Positions 7,044-7,463 of a stretch of DNA of 7,463 nt are shown here, piece by piece. Made by a program: the position numbers and the translations under genes. The notes below the pieces were generated by a model that saw only the letters and a program-made list of their open reading frames with translations, searched no databases and had not been told where the DNA came from. Position 1 is the first letter of the stretch. Each line of letters begins with the position of its first letter. The DNA comes from Spirochaetia bacterium (lineage in GTDB: Bacteria > Spirochaetota > Spirochaetia > PWKH01): positions 1-7,463 of the forward strand of contig SKXS01000054.1 of assembly GCA_007128345.1 (NCBI GenBank), written 5' to 3'.

Positions 7044-7463
7044 GTGCTCGATACAAAAGGAAGACGTATCACCAAGAAGCAGGTAACCCGTTCCATGGGT
7101 CTCAGTCTCGTGGGAGGAGGGTTCGGTGCTGTCTGGTTCCTGCTCACTTCTCCCCAGCAGATTCTGACGGTCTTCATCAAGAACTACCTGGGGGCATCGG
7201 CATCTCAGTTAGGGTTCTTCATCGCTGCATTCAATATTGTAAGCCTCGCCCACCTGGGCTCCATTATCTGCTACAGCAGGCTGCGGTCCATTAAACGCTT
7301 CTGGCTCTTAATCGGTCTGGTGCACCGCTCCCTTGCCTTTGCCGTATCAGCTGCCGCATTCCTTGTCGCCTTCGGGGGGAGCAGGACCGTCGCCCTCTAC
7401 ACCGTCATGGGGGCTACGCTGCTCACCTTCTTTATTGGAAGTACCGCCAGCTCAGGCTGGTGG
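7044..7463 (+). CDS. MFS transporter, N-terminal part (cut by window edge)
   Basis: An open frame of 140 codons from GTG 7044 runs off the right edge without a stop. The N-terminus is basic (KGRRITKKQ, residues 5-13), then come hydrophobic segments at about residues 19-47, 55-75, 86-110 and 115-135, which I take as TM1-TM4. A short basic loop between TM2 and TM3 (SRLRSIKRFW, residues 78-87) is in the place of the MFS motif A loop, and the segment NYLGASASQLG (47-57) before TM2 is typical of MFS permeases. The following GLVHRSL (91-97) also fits. About 400 residues would be expected in total, so roughly two thirds of the gene is missing and the substrate cannot be inferred. It is divergent from corA across 90 bp; I could not find a convincing + strand promoter there. 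Confidence 0.8.
   Translation, partial: MLDTKGRRITKKQVTRSMGLSLVGGGFGAVWFLLTSPQQILTVFIKNYLGASASQLGFFIAAFNIVSLAHLGSIICYSRLRSIKRFWLLIGLVHRSLAFAVSAAAFLVAFGGSRTVALYTVMGATLLTFFIGSTASSGWW

Noticed and set aside
7028..7294. 88-residue + strand frame starting at ATG 7028
   Set aside because: It overlaps the MFS frame in another phase, has a polar, arginine- and histidine-rich composition with no family features, and no ribosome site before its ATG.

Overview
This window reads as ordinary chromosome from a Gram-negative bacterium, about 50-55% G+C by eye. A spirochaete or similar anaerobe is my best guess. Support for that: a signal-peptide protein with an outer-membrane-like character, an NAD-type clostridial-style glutamate dehydrogenase, a CorA very close to the Thermotoga maritima protein, and an MFS permease of a style I associate with spirochaetes. 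The assignment is an inference from gene content. I see no mobile element, CRISPR array, tRNA or rRNA.

Layout: (1) 20-1315, +, an exported probable outer-membrane protein of unknown function, closed by a clear hairpin terminator. (2) 1376-2716, -, a hexameric glutamate dehydrogenase converging on that terminator, with a near-consensus promoter at 2745-2773. (3) 2717-2938, a 222-bp divergent intergenic region. (4) 2939-5908, +, a 989-residue protein made of a degenerate receiver domain, an intact receiver domain, a linker, the ATP-binding half of PEP synthase/pyruvate phosphate dikinase, and an unassigned C-terminal region. (5) 5886-6953, -, a CorA divalent cation channel whose 3' end overlaps gene 4 by 23 bp. 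(6) 6954-7043, a short divergent intergenic region. (7) 7044 to the right edge, +, the first 140 codons of an MFS transporter starting at GTG and cut off by the window.

No two adjacent genes share a direction, so there is no operon here and little reason from position alone to link the genes functionally. The most unusual item is the receiver-PPDK_N fusion. It keeps the nucleotide-binding motifs of PEP synthase but lacks the phosphohistidine and PEP/pyruvate barrel domains needed for that reaction, and it has a complete phosphoacceptor site in its second receiver. It looks like a two-component output protein of unknown activity. The second point of interest is that the glutamate dehydrogenase carries the residues that mark NAD rather than NADP use.
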